This document shows, in pieces, positions 10,241 to 22,053 of a stretch of DNA of 51,289 bases (position 1 is its first letter; each line of letters starts with the position of its first letter). Source of the stretch: Nemertoderma westbladi. Lineage: Eukaryota > Xenacoelomorpha > Nemertodermatida > Nemertodermatidae. The stretch is taken from the NCBI GenBank assembly GCA_032718475.1, contig JAUCBJ010000559.1, positions 1 through 51,289 of the forward strand. The letters are read 5' to 3'. A model generated the notes under the pieces. It saw nothing but the letters and a program-made list of their open reading frames with translations. It was not told the origin of the DNA and searched no databases. The translations under genes and the position numbers were made by a program.

Positions 10241-11040
10241 GTCGTGGGACCATGTGAGCCCATTTTTTCACTTAGAAGGATAATTGAAGAGTTGTCAAAA
10301 ACGAAAGACAGACATCTGGCTGTTAGCTTTGTTGACTTCGTCAAGCCCTTTGATTCAGTCTCTCGCTCAAGTATGTTCAGCATACTTTCATTATATGGGA
10401 TTCCTGATGGAATTATTGCAGCAATCAGATTAGTAAGATGGTTCGAAGACTATTTCTCACTATATTTGATATTGCTGCTAATGTTGACGGTGACACAGAA
10501 CCATTCGAAATGTTATGGGAAGTCCTCCAAGGAGACACACTTGCGCCATTCTTGTTCATAATTGTGGTTGACTATGTTCTACTAATGTCCTTAGATCATC
10601 ATAATGGTGATGGGGTGATGGTAACTCCACCTACTGGCTCCAGAAGTCGAGGAAATCCTGCCCAGTATCTAACTGATCTAGACTTTGCTTATGACTTAGG
10701 AGTACTCTCATAATCACTAGAAGGAGCCGAACAGCTTCTCAGCTCATTAGAAAATTTTGCCAGTTAACTTTGAAAGCCCTCAGCAAGTCTCTGACCGGAT
10801 GAGCATAAGCTCAAAGGATGGTATGCTTGAGCAAGTGGAAGACTTCTGTTACCTGGGATCATGGATCCGGAAGTCAGGTGAGGACCTTCGAATACGTAAG
10901 GCAAAGGCATGGGCAGCCTTGAATAGGCTTTCCAGGATTTGAAAGTCACCAAGAATTAATCGGAAACTTAAGGTCCGATTATTTAGAGCAGCAGTAGTTC
11001 CAGTACTCCTCTATGGGAGTCCATGCTGAGCTCTAACTAC
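10241..11040 (+). pseudogene. LINE reverse transcriptase pseudogene
   Basis: Fragments in changing frames resemble the RT at 26280-27500: LRRIIEEL and FVDFVKPFDS (motif A region) at 10270-10360, a VLQGDTLAPFLF block near 10525-10560, and a CYLGSW...RKAKAWAALN block near 10847-10925. The motif that should read FADD is FAYD, so one catalytic Asp is lost. At least one frameshift (10440-10530) and stops near 10711, 10940 and 11029 break it. It lies between the two 3.07-kb units and ends close to the inverted tRNA-like arm at 11057. Confidence 0.75.
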
Positions 11041-11056
11041 CGAGGACACCGAGGAT

Positions 11057-11130
11057 ACCTTAACCCATCTGACCACTGCGCCAATAGAGTCACTGATGAA
11101 CTAACATGTATACTAATAGGAATAGGCTGT
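11057..11130 (-). repeat. Inverted copy of tRNA-like head
   Basis: This is the reverse complement, with a few differences, of 11214-11283, including the A-box segment. Together with that segment it makes a large inverted repeat with about 80 bp between the arms. Confidence 0.8.
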
Positions 11131-11246
11131 TACTGTTAGGTAGCAATTTGTAGTATAACGTAAAAAACTTTCTAAAATCTGACGTATTTTGACTTAATTG
11201 TAGTAATGTAATATGCCTATTCCTATTAGTACATGTTAATTCAGCA

Positions 11247-11330
11247 GTGACTCTATTGGCGTAGTGGTCAGATGGGTTAAGGCGTTGGTTCCATTGTAGG
11301 TAGGTTATGGGTTCGAATCCCTGTCGGGAA
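11247..11330 (+). repeat. tRNA-like SINE head, copy B
   Basis: Near-copy of 508-591. The B box GGTTCGAATCC (11310-11320) is intact. The A box is TGGCGTAGTGG. Confidence 0.7.
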
Positions 11331-11655
11331 TTTGCATTTTTGGGCTATTAATTTTCGATTTGATTAAAATAGATTGGCCAATTCGAGGTGCGTACAACAC
11401 GTGGAATGATGAGTTGGGCCAATCATAGGGCATCGAACATCTTATTGCTCCAATGTGAGGCCATGGAATGTCCTGGAATGTTCTAGTGGATTCTATGTCC
11501 CAGATTTGCTATACTTTTTTTTTTTTAATAACTACACCCCAGTCGGGGTAAAATGACTGTATATTAATTAATTTTAATTAAATACCATAATAATATTATA
11601 TACACCGAAATAACATGGTAATTATTGAAGTCGATACAGTACAGTTTAGTTAGGC

Positions 11656-12450
11656 CTTATATTGATTTATTATGGTTGTGCTAAGGTTGATAAGGGTGGA
11701 TTTCGCAAGGGCGGTCGATACAGCAAAGACGACAAATTCACATATGGAAATAATATAGTCAAACTCGAGAATAAATACGAATACCTAGGAATTACGCTTC
11801 AGCCTTCATTATCATTCACACAGCATATTCAATTAAAGAAAATAAAGGCATTTGGAATTATTGGCTCAATACAGCACCTCCGTTTATTATCAATTGACAC
11901 TGCCATCAAAATTTTTAATACTAAAATAGACCCTTTGGTAACATACGCGTTCACAGAAATCGGTCCTTATTTTACACTGGCACATTTAAAAGAAGTAGAT
12001 AAAATAAAATCAGCATTCGCTAAATCAATGCTGGCCTTACACAAATCCGTATCTTCCACTATGGCACTAAAGCTTATTGATCAACAAGTTTGTCGAGTGC
12101 ATTCTAGAACGCAACCCAAATACCTTCAATCGAAACGCAATCTCATTATACAGAGTACACTGAGAGGAACGCGAATTAAATTTCATCCAAGAAGGTTTTA
12201 TAAACGGGCCCGCTTTCACCTCGGACATATGGAAACGCCAAAACCAGAAAAACCGACACGTTGTAACTCGGACAACTTCCCATGGTTTTCATTTTAAACT
12301 CTGCACCGATCAAACTCCTTTTCACCCACTGTCACAGAACTGCGTCTGCCGATTCTGCCAGCACTCATGCTCGGACCGCTATCACTGTCTTTCATGTACA
12401 CTTTGTCCACCCTTATCAACCTTAGCACAACCATAATAAATCAATATAAG
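11656..12450. repeat. 45-bp perfect inverted repeats flanking an RT fragment, copy B
   Basis: Arms 11656-11700 and 12406-12450 are exact reverse complements and identical to those of copy A. Confidence 0.9.
11662..12436 (+). pseudogene. LINE reverse transcriptase C-terminal fragment, copy B
   Basis: Same fragment as 7691-8467. A 2-bp deletion near 12087 (CAACAAGTTT against CAACAAATGTTT in copy A) shifts the frame, so the open frame runs to 12297 with an unrelated C-terminus. The zinc-finger coding sequence remains in another frame up to 12436. Because copy A is broken differently, neither copy encodes the intact fragment. Confidence 0.65.
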
Positions 12451-14198
12451 ATTTGCTATATAAGGGCCGGTTTGCCTTCGGTTATCACTTATTATCACTA
12501 ACTACTAATATCCTTGCAGAATACAATTTACTTTACTTGCTTATTCAATCTTATGTTTATTTGTAAAGTTTAGTTTCGATAAGTCTCTTTGTAAATTACA
12601 TAAATATACTGTAAACTCTTGAACATTGTATATTTTACTTTGTCTACCTTTGGGACAGCCAAACATTTGGGAGATGGCTGCCTAAGCCGTTAGGCCGTCA
12701 GCAACGCAGGGAAAGATGTCCACAACATGCTAAGCGCCCACACTAGATTCGCCCGCGCGCCCGTTCGAAGCATGCCCAATGCCATACAGCGCCCCCGTCA
12801 GAGGAAGGTAAGACTTTGTTTGACGCCCTTGCCCGCAGTAAGACCTATAGATCAGGGTAAGCGTGACGCCATCCTGGGACGCCGTAAAATTTAGGTTCAA
12901 ATATTTTAGACTTAGACAGGAGCAAACAAGCAAAATCCCCGGATTAACCTGTATCTCCTACAGGTGTGAACTATTGCTGTTCGTTAGTACGCGCAAGTAC
13001 ACTTTAGGTGCAGATAGCATATGTTTTATAATTTGGTGATTTGTATTACTGACAGCTCTGTACCAGTTCACTTTGTAGTTTATACTTTTGCCTGCCCCTC
13101 TCTGAGCGCGAAATATTTGATCAGGCAAGGAGCAGCTTTCTGCTACCGGCACATGCTTGGCCTAGGGAGGTTACTAATATCCTACCGCGCCTTGCCATGT
13201 ACTGATAGGTATTTATTTACTGCTAACCACCGCAGTAACAAAGTTTTAGAATCAAATTAGTACCAGATCAGCTACGTACGGTAGTAATTAACACCTATTA
13301 TCTTATCTTACAACCAGAATCTGGTATTTGTGCTGATCACAGGTGTAGTTACTAACACCGTAATTGCCCGGTTGAGTTGTGGATAGGAAGGATAGAGCTT
13401 TGATGTCATTTTGTAAGTATTACGCCCTAGGGAGCGCGACTAGCTTATTTTAGTAGCTAGCGCCCAGTATTGTTTTTGATTAAAATCACTAAAACCTAGT
13501 ACAGCGGCAATACACCAAAATTGTTTTATTCGTAATACACACACACACACATCCTAAAACATATATACCCCCTTTTGAGACCTACTAGTTATAGCTTACT
13601 TTAGGTTACCTTTCAATAGGATTTATTCTGCAGTTCTACCATTCGTATTTGTAATTTTAGGAGATATTTAGTATTTAGTTTTACGGCAAGTATTTTAGAT
13701 GGCATGCACCCTTTTGACTGCTTTGCCCCTATCAGCAGTATCGTTACTTTAGCTACTACCCCCATTTGACTGCTACCGCTTGTTAGTAGTATTGTTACGC
13801 TAGTCTGTTAATCCACTAGCTCGTATATAAACCATATAAATCACACCGTGGCAAGTTTACGGTATTTAGGTCCGTTAGCAATAGTTAGGATTCGCTGCGC
13901 AGGGGATTGTTTTCCCGTGAGTTTGGTCTGTCACCGTAGACTGTACATCTGCCTCACCGGTTAGAGGCCGGGTATCCTGTTTTGTCTTGTTTGCCCGGGC
14001 ATTTGACTCGCCCACGTATTAGAATAGACACCAGGCTCCGTTCCTCGCCAGTAGTAGTTTGCATATTTAGTATCTGTTTATTTAGACACCCTGGACTGGG
14101 ATTTATTGTCAGATACTGTACGAGCCCGTATACACTACTAGATCTTACAGTAAGATACATCGTTACTAGGATCCGGTAAGCGGTATACTACTGGACTT

Positions 14199-15048
14199 CT
14201 CAGTAGGAGATATATATATAAATATATTATTAGCTTCTTATTATTACTTCTTACTATTACTAGATTATTATTATATTATTATTATTGTAAAAGTATGAGA
14301 TATTTACAATTTAAAATTAGTAAAGTTAGTAATTTGTAGAACGTCCCCTGCCAGTAGGCCTTTAGGGTAGTTTTATTCGTATTTGGCTAGCTATAAATAG
14401 TTAGTTAGTTTGTAATTATTTGTTTTACGCCGTGTGTGTGCGGTGTTATTTTTCGGTACTTGAAAAGGTACATAGGGTTTAAAGACCAATTTGTATCGGT
14501 ACCTAGGAAGATTTTTCGTAGAGTAGAAGTAAAACTCTCACCTTCGACTTTTCAGGACTCAAGGACTCATTTCTGGACCGCTTCGAGGGATTAGACCGCT
14601 TTTCACAAAGTTTGGGAGACACAAAATTCGTCCGCGATGCCGAAAACGGAACAACCCACGTCTGGTTTGTATCTGGGAATTTGTACGACTGGAGGATCAA
14701 AGGAGCATAAGTTTTACGACTCGTGTCATTCAAACTTAAGAGCACAGTAGTACTCAAAATTTGTGGGTTCCACTGTCTAATTAGTGTGTTGTTGGTACTT
14801 ATTTTCCCATTAGACGTTGCTGTTTTGCCTATTATTTGTACTTGTTGATCTACATTTTGGTAGCGTATACCGTTATCTTACTTATTCATACAGATTTAGC
14901 TGGTAGGCTAGATTATTATTATTTTATTATATACTTTTGAATTATTTGTACCGGTTAGGGTATATATATAGTATATATATATATACCAAGGTAAGTTTGA
15001 CATTTTGACATTTCGACATTCTGACACTTTGACATTTATTACCCGTAC
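14199..15048. other. AT-rich spacer, possible leader or LTR remnant of the BEL element
   Basis: It contains ATT-rich simple sequence at 14215-14290 and 14915-14990, and a run of TTGACATTT-like 9-mers at 14997-15038. I looked for a direct repeat of this stretch downstream of 23623 that would mark LTRs and saw none. No gene recognised. Confidence 0.4.
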
Positions 15049-15531
15049 TTGACGTATATAATAGACATGAGTGATACTCCACATTCGACTCGATACCCAC
15101 CTACGGAAGGCTCGCGAGCCTACCAAATTCCACAACTGGATAAATTGTTTGTTAGTGTATGGAGCGACGTTGGTGACGTTAGTAGGACAGCGTCTGTAAT
15201 TACTCGACAACAACAGGAGGTCGCACGCCAACAACAAGTCGCTGAGGAAGAAACGCAATGGCAGTTGGCACAGATTGCGGCTGAAGGAGAAAGACAGCGT
15301 AGAAACGATGTAGTGAACTTTGCGAAATTCCAGGCTCAAGCCGAATTTGAAGCATCAAAAATGCGGAGACTGGAGGAGGACTTAGCGCGAGAAGCGGCCG
15401 CAGCGGCAGCAGCCGACGAGCTAGCACAACAGGCGGCAGCTGACGAGTTAGCACGAGTTGCGGCAGTAAACGCAGCTGAGTTAGCACGGAAGAAAGCAGC
15501 ATCTGACGCTCGTGCCAAGTTGGAGGCGTGA
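15049..15531 (+). pseudogene. BEL/Pao Gag N-terminal region
   Basis: Likely start at ATG 15067. The product has a short N-terminal region followed by a long Gln/Ala/Glu/Arg-rich stretch with strong coiled-coil character (about 15200-15525), as in many BEL Gag proteins. A TGA at 15529-15531 ends the frame, but the next codons remain Gln/Ala-rich and seem to continue the protein to about 15660. That suggests an originally longer Gag. Confidence 0.55.
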
Positions 15532-15720
15532 CAAATAAACGCTCATTTAGCTATACAGGAAGCAGAGTTAGCGGCACAACAACAGGTGGCCGATCGATAC
15601 GAAAGGAAGATGCAGCTCCAGTTCGAACTAAATCACAGATCGTGCGAGGTGGCGAATGTGTAAGAGGACCTCGAACTCGACGCGAGAGATAGATCTATAA
15701 GGTCTTGAGCTGGACATGAC

Positions 15721-16446
15721 TTGTCTGCCCTGGATCGCATGGAGACTCGATATCGCGGAATTCAGAAGCGAATCGAGGAAGGAAGTGTGGGAGCGATAAA
15801 TCGAGGAGAGGAGTTTGTTGAGGATTACTGTCAACGTTTTCCCCAAGTTATTCATATGCTCAAACCCACGACTCCAGTAAAACCGGTCATAGTTGCAAAA
15901 CCAAAGGAAATATCACCCGTGCAAGGTAATAGGTTTGTTATGTCGGAATCAATTCCGCAGCCACGAGTGACTTCATCGCCGATTCTCGCAGGTAAGATAA
16001 GTAGTCCACCTACTGTAAGCCGTAGTTTACTTGTAGAGAGAGACGAACCTGCATTTATGACGGTAAAACAGGTGAGTAAACCATTACAAGTTAAACCTGT
16101 GACCTGCTGTGTGAACCCAGTCATTTATAAACCTACAGTAGCGATTAACTCTGATGTTTTTACTAGACCCCTCACCCAATGTTTATCGAGACATACGACT
16201 TCGTGGAAGGCTTGCGAGCCTACCGAACAACGAAGGACGACGGATGTAGGTAGTACCCACAGGATCAAACCGAGTTTATCGAGACCTACGACTTCGTGGA
16301 AGGCTTGCGAGCCTACGGAACAACGAAGGACGACGGATGTGGGTAGTACCCACAGGATCGAACCGAGTTTATCGCGACCTACAACTTCGTGGAAGGCTTG
16401 CAAGCCTACCGAACAATGGAGAGCCGTAGATCCCAGACCACAATGA
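15721..16446 (+). pseudogene. BEL/Pao Gag middle region with 93-bp tandem repeat
   Basis: Open stretch of about 240 codons, basic and Pro/Thr/Ser-rich, between degenerate Gag segments. Its end is a 93-bp (31-residue) direct repeat with the conserved core TTSWKACEPTEQ. The cores fall at 16205, 16298 and 16391, and each includes the palindromic motif described separately. The frame stops at 16446, and Gag sequence continues in other frames. Confidence 0.5.
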
Positions 16447-16644
16447 ACTCGACCAAGAGTAATACGCCAAACGCGAACCCGCCAACCACCGTATCCCGAC
16501 GACAGCGATTCATCCAGCGATACGGAGTCGACGGAATGGGAAATATTCCGTACTGGAGCGGCGGCTGATTATCAACAAGAGGAGAGATTGACGAATCCAT
16601 ACATCGACAATCCTCCATGAGAAACACCCCTGCAGAAACCCACA

Positions 16645-16884
16645 TTGCAACCAGCGGAAGCGATTAGCGCCAAACAGTTCACTGAAATGGCAGACCGACT
16701 AGCTCAACTTGTAGAGCGACTCGAAGCGCAACCATCGGATCGATCACGAAGCAGCATGGAGTTGGAACAACCTAGAACACGTCGACCACCATGGAGAGAA
16801 CAGGAGACTAGACAGACTCCGAACCATCAAGAAGACGATCCCGTTAATCTTTCCTACCGACAAACAACGTGCGGACGGGACTGA
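16645..16884 (+). pseudogene. BEL/Pao Gag fragment
   Basis: Short open piece, Gln/Glu/Arg-rich, of the degenerate Gag between 16446 and 17169. Downstream, near 16950-17030, a LPKFSG motif followed by a W-containing segment matches the start of the DUF1759 capsid region in BEL/Pao Gag, in yet another frame. Confidence 0.4.
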
Positions 16885-17168
16885 CTGGACGCCGTAACCG
16901 AACAGGGATGCGGACAGTTAGACTTAGTTAATGAGATTGTTAAGTTCGCAGCTAGACACGGATTGCCGGCACAACAACTGCCGAAGTTCTCTGGCAATGC
17001 AAAGCACTGGCATACGCTGGTAGACTATGTGGAGTCCAGATCGCTAAGTGTGCCTTCACCTCGATGGAGAAGTTTAATTACTTGCTCCAAGTTCTGTCTG
17101 GTTAGCCGAAACGATTAGCGGAGACCTTTATTGGTGTTCCGTATGCCTTTGAGCCAGCGTACGACTGC

Positions 17169-19937
17169 TTGTTTTCCATTTACGGAGGCAACGTGGCCAT
17201 GGCTAAATCTATCATTGAAGACCTCTGTAGAGGAGGAAGCATTTCGAAACCGATAGATCTTCTACGACTCGCGGACGAAATCAAAAACGCTATAGGGACT
17301 TTACGGTCCATCGGACAACTCGAATACGCCAACACACCGACAGTTCTAATCAGAATAATCGGTAGACTGCACCATCGGTTACGACGAGAATGGCGATGGA
17401 TTGAGTATCAGCGTGAAGAGGCCAGCGGGCTATTAAAGCTTAACGATGTCTATCAATTGATTTCGCGAGAGGCCGTTGTTGAGACCCGATCAAACTACAC
17501 TGACCACCATATAGCGGCAGAAGGAATAGCGATTGCTGCGCCGAATCGAACCAAACCATTTCCGACGAATGCGAAAGCCATGACTTATGCCACCCCAACG
17601 AACACTTCTAAAGTTCTAATGCCTATCGGTACCAAACAGCCACAACAACAGTTGCTGGCGGATTTTGTGGGATGCCCATATTGCGAACGGAACGGCAGAA
17701 ACCAAAGCGGACATAAACTACATGGATGTTGCGCCTTTAGAGAGTTGGGAGTTGAAGAGAGAAGACTCCAAATTCGCCCGTTGTATTCTTGTTGGAGATG
17801 TACCATGCCTGGACACGTCCGGAAGAACTGCCCAAACGATGACACATGTCCTCTATGTAGACATAACCACGACGCGTTACTCCACACAAATAGTCATACT
17901 CCGACCAAACGCTTTCGACGAGAGCATCCCGATAAAGCGGCTAGATGCGACGCGCTTTATAACGGGCACGCACCGCGCAAAATCCGTACGTTCTATACCA
18001 ACTGTATGGATCAATCAGGATCATCGGACGAGGAAGAGGAGGAAGATGACACCTTTTACGTGCATGCGGGGGAGGAAAAACCATCCATAACACTCCTCAC
18101 ACAGAACCAATTGAAAGGGTTCAGCGTGATTCCTATAAAGATTACCAGAACCCGAGGGAGCAAGCGTATATACTCTATCCTAGACTCTGCATCGTCACAT
18201 AGTTACGTCGATGAACAAGTAGCCGACGTAGTTACTGACATGAGTAAAGGTAAGACTGCTCAGTATACTGTAAGCAGCATGCATGGTAAGAGAGCGATTC
18301 CAGTGACGAGAGTTAAATTAACCTTAGACACTCTTCTTTCCAAAGCAGAACACAGCAAGGAGGAGCGCTCATTACTTCCGGTAAGAAATTTGACCATTGC
18401 AGCTACGAAGGACTTTAGCAACCTGCTCAGCCCTATGCCAGAGCAATCACCGGAAGATTGTAAGTATTTCCGACATCTTGGAATACCGGAATGTCCTGTT
18501 AACTATCGCTCAATCGCAATGTTGATTGGGACAGACCAGTTTAACTTACATCAGGTATGGGAGACACGCCCATCTGTTATTACAGCGGGCAACCCCTACG
18601 CATGTAGAACTCCCATAGGTTGGTATACTAGAGCACCAGTACGTTCACTAGAGGTAAGTGACCAGGAGGACAACGTTTTGAGTACGTGTAGTTTATTGAC
18701 TAACACGATAGATGATTCTCCTTCACACTACTGTGGTCCAATTGTACAGACTGCACTACGACAGACTTGCGTCGCTAACGCAGATGCCACCGATACTGAC
18801 GTAACTGATCTGGACACGACCACATGGACCTCTGACTTACAACTACTTGCAGTAAACCAGGTTGTATTGACTACCGAAGACCAAAGGGTTGTTGCTGTGG
18901 ATGACTCGATGAACAAGGGTTTTGGAAGACTTGCGAGCCCACCGAAAAATCCGAAGGTCATTGACCCCACCCACCAGGCTTCGACACCGGTCGTTGATCT
19001 TGGAAGGCTTGCGAGCCTATCGACAGATCAAGAAGTTGTCAAACCGCCGCACGACGATTCGACACCGACTAGTGACACCGGAAGGCTTGCGAGCCTACCA
19101 GACACATTGACACTAGCCACCGCAGCGGACGAAGACGTGGACAAGGACCATGGCGCAGTGCAAGCAGCGCTTGACCGACTGCTGACTGAACGGACCATTC
19201 GATGGTTGGAACAGTACTCAGCAGAACCCGGTAGTTACGAGACCGCTATGTCAGAACAGGAAAAACGGTCATTAAATATTATGAGAGATACCATTCGCCA
19301 GACCGCGAATGGCCACTACAAAGTTGGCATGTTGTGGCGCCATGGACAACCTAAGCTCGTTAACAACTACCCGCTTGCTTTGAGGCTACTCAAATCAATA
19401 CGGCAGCGATTGTTGCGCGATGAGACGGCCCATATGCAATACAATGCGCAACTTCAGACGTATCTCCAAAAGGGATACGCCATTAGGATGTTAAATCCCG
19501 AGGTAACCACAGATCAAACATATTACCTGCCACATCATTTTGTTCGACACCCGGACAAACCTGGCAAGGTGCGTGTAGTCAACGACTGTGCTGCGCTTTA
19601 CCAAGGGATGTCTATGAACAGCAAACTGATGGACGGGCCGAATATGAATAATTACCTCATGGGAGTCCTAATGTGTTTTAGACAACGCAAAGTGGCTTTC
19701 ACCTGTGATGTAGAGGCCATGTTTCACCAGGTTAAGTCTTTGGAGTGGGACTGGGACAGTTTAAGGTTTCTTTGGTACCCGGACGGAAATTTAGAACTTC
19801 TGCCAGAAACTTACCAAATGCAGGTAAGAGTCTTCGGGGCCAGCGATAGCCCTAACTGCACCATGTACGCCTTAAAGCAAACAGCATTGGACAGACGAGA
19901 CCAATTCGACCCAGAAGTAGCTCGGACAGTGGAATGA
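17169..19937 (+). pseudogene. BEL/Pao Gag-protease-RT polyprotein segment
   Basis: Open for 922 codons; the apparent start is only where the frame opens, since homologous sequence begins upstream. In order: DUF1759-like capsid region (residues 1-120), a Cys-pair zinc motif (about 172-192), CX2CX4HX4C zinc knuckle (C208, C211, H216, C221), a CPLC...H...LLH motif typical of BEL/Pao (227-239), an aspartic protease with LDSAS (D339), a long linker containing GRLASL repeats, and the RT palm up to the catalytic Asp of motif A (FTCDVEAMF, codon at 19707). A TGA at 19935 cuts the RT just before the YVDD box. The region performs no complete function now. Confidence 0.85.
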
Positions 19938-20804
19938 GATTTCTATGTGGATGACGACCTCAAGAGTTGTGACACTCTGGAGCATGCTACGACCGTAGCG
20001 CACCAACTCCAAGATTGTCTCGCCGAGGGCGGATTTCACCTCACGAAATTCGCTTCCAATGAACCCAAACTAGTAAACTCATTCGACCAAACAGATCGCA
20101 GTGGTGGTGACTTGGACTTAGACCTAGAACCTACGACCAAGGTATTAGGACTTCATTGGGACCCGAACACCGATAACTTTAGGGTGCGCGTAAGGTCCAA
20201 CGTACAGACTAGACCTCTCACTAAGAGGACTTGCTTATCAACCATGAGTCGATTGTATGACCCATTGTGTTCCATTAGTCCAGTGATCCTACACGCTAGG
20301 ATCATACTCCGCAGCATCTGGCAAGCCAGACTGGAATGGGATGATCCCATCCCAGAAAAGTTAGCTCAGTAATGGAGGGACTGGGAAGCCCAACTGACAT
20401 TCCTACAGGACTATACGATCCCAAGGGTATACTTTCCTTTGCAGACCACCTTTCCTGCCTACTTGGAGCTCCACAGCTTCAGTGACGCTAGTAAGGATGG
20501 ACTGGGGGTTACTCTATACCTTAGATGACAAGTGACTTCGGACAGCTACGATGTGTCTCTCATTACTTCTAGGGCTAAAACAATGCCATTGAAGTATATG
20601 TCTGTACCTCGTGGAGAGCTACAAGCCGGGATGATATCCACCGATATTGTCAGTCTAGTTCAACGCGAACTGGAGGCTAACTTGAAGGCCACATATTGGA
20701 CTGATACGACGTTAGTACTTTGGTACATAAACAACGAAACATTCAAGTTCAAGACTTTCATAGCCAACAGACAGGCTGAAATACTGGACCGGTCGCTCAA
20801 ATAA
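19938..20804 (+). pseudogene. BEL/Pao RT end and RNase H
   Basis: Continues the preceding frame after the TGA. The YVDD catalytic box is at 19944-19955, followed by an RT thumb (LGLHWDP, LYDPLG-like LYDPLC). After a TAA near 20370 come an RNase H start (FSDASKDGLGVTLYLR) and, after a TGA near 20526, further RNase H sequence with YWTD and VLWYI motifs. Stops lie in places where a C-to-T change of CGA or CAA would produce them. Confidence 0.8.
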
Positions 20805-21088
20805 GATTGGTCACTGTCCAGGGAAACTGAACCCAGCTGATATCGCGTCACAGGGGATGTTGCCTATTGACTTTTGTAATCCGGACAATAAATCCTTTTG
20901 GTTTAGAGGACCTGACTTCCTACAACGACTATCGGACGAATGGCCGCCGTAATTTGAAGCGACAACTAACACCATACCGGAGGGTGCCGAGATAAAAATC
21001 GACACTGTTGTTAAGTCCAAAGCGAAAGCCAATGCCAAGGTCAAGAGGAAACAAGGATGGACAAAATCTGATGACCTGGACATATGAC

Positions 21089-22053
21089 CTGACATTACGC
21101 CAGACGTCTCACCAGACACTAGACCAGACGTACTAACGAAATTTTTGCCGGAAGTCCCACAGGAAATTTCACCAGACGTTTTGCCATATTGTTCACCAGA
21201 TGTCTCGCCAGATTATTCGCCAGAAGCGATACCAGAGTGTTTTCTGGATTATTCGCCAGTTGGCTTAATGGAGCTCTCGACAGATTGTCTACCGGACGTC
21301 TCACCAGACTTTCCACCAGACATCTCAACAGACTGTCCACTAGACTTTAGACCAGACATTCTGACAGAAGCTATGCCAGACTTCTTCTGGGACAGACGAC
21401 AGGACATTTCGCCGGAAGTTCCGCGATATGTCTCACCAGACGTCTCACCAGACTGTTCGCCAGATGCCTCACCAGACTGTCTTCCAGACTTTCCACTAGA
21501 CGACCCATTGGAAATTAACGACGTGTGCTATAAGGCCACAATGAATCCATTGGAGCGGACTAGTACACACCTACTAGGTATTAACAACTTACCTATTTTG
21601 ACTTCCTTGGACAACGAAGGTGTGGCAATAGCGGTCACACTCCGCTCAAGGAAAATACTTGGCTTACAGCCTACAGGTAAACGTGTGACTAAGATTAGGG
21701 GGCCTACAAGCCCACAGGAACACACTGATACCGTAGAGTTGAAACCATTACTACCAGTCGATTCACTGAGTGCGGAAGGTAAAGGTAAGACTGTGGAGAT
21801 TGAAATACTTGAGGACTCAGACAAACCTATTGTACAAAAGGAGACACTCACCGGAAGGCCCGTGGGCCTACCAAGTCCGAACAATTTCCCACTCTTTGAC
21901 TATACCGTACCTGATGACGTCACTAACACTTACGTTGACAGGATAGTTAACCTAACTAGATCATGGACTGACGCGTGCCGCAAGTTAACATGGCTCAAAC
22001 GTTTGAGACAATATGCCAGAGGCAAACGCGACTTTCCTGGCTTCCTTGGATGA
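21089..22053 (+). pseudogene. BEL/Pao linker with Pro-Asp repeats before integrase
   Basis: After the RNase H remnant an open frame encodes about 140 residues dominated by a degenerate SPDVSPD-type repeat, very acidic, then a 170-residue region. It lies where BEL/Pao elements normally join RNase H to integrase. The repeats are built on a CACCAGAC-type DNA unit. The frame shifts near 22013-22053 into the integrase frame. Confidence 0.6.

Larger units (their letters stand above)
11131..14198 (+). repeat. 3.07-kb repeat unit, copy B (uninterrupted)
   Basis: Full-length partner of copy A. It keeps the empty LTR target (a single GCGTA near 11390). Both copies end in the same GGACTT and then diverge. 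It carries the tRNA-like head (11247-11330), the RT fragment between 45-bp inverted repeats, and the same gene-free remainder (12451-14198). Confidence 0.92.
15105..21872 (+). repeat. Dispersed palindromic 20-bp motif, eight copies
   Basis: GGAAGGCTTGCGAGCCTACC or close variants begin at 15105, 16205, 16298, 16391, 18924, 19002, 19080 and 21853. The core AGGCT-TGCG-AGCCT can fold as a hairpin. The copies are read in three frames (EGSRAY, WKACEP, GRLASL). The copy at 21853 has AGGCCC-GT-GGGCCT, which keeps the stem with different bases. Confidence 0.85.

Noticed and set aside
14503-14757. 84-codon minus-strand frame
   Set aside because: No recognised similarity. It lies in the AT-rich spacer before the BEL element, against its orientation.
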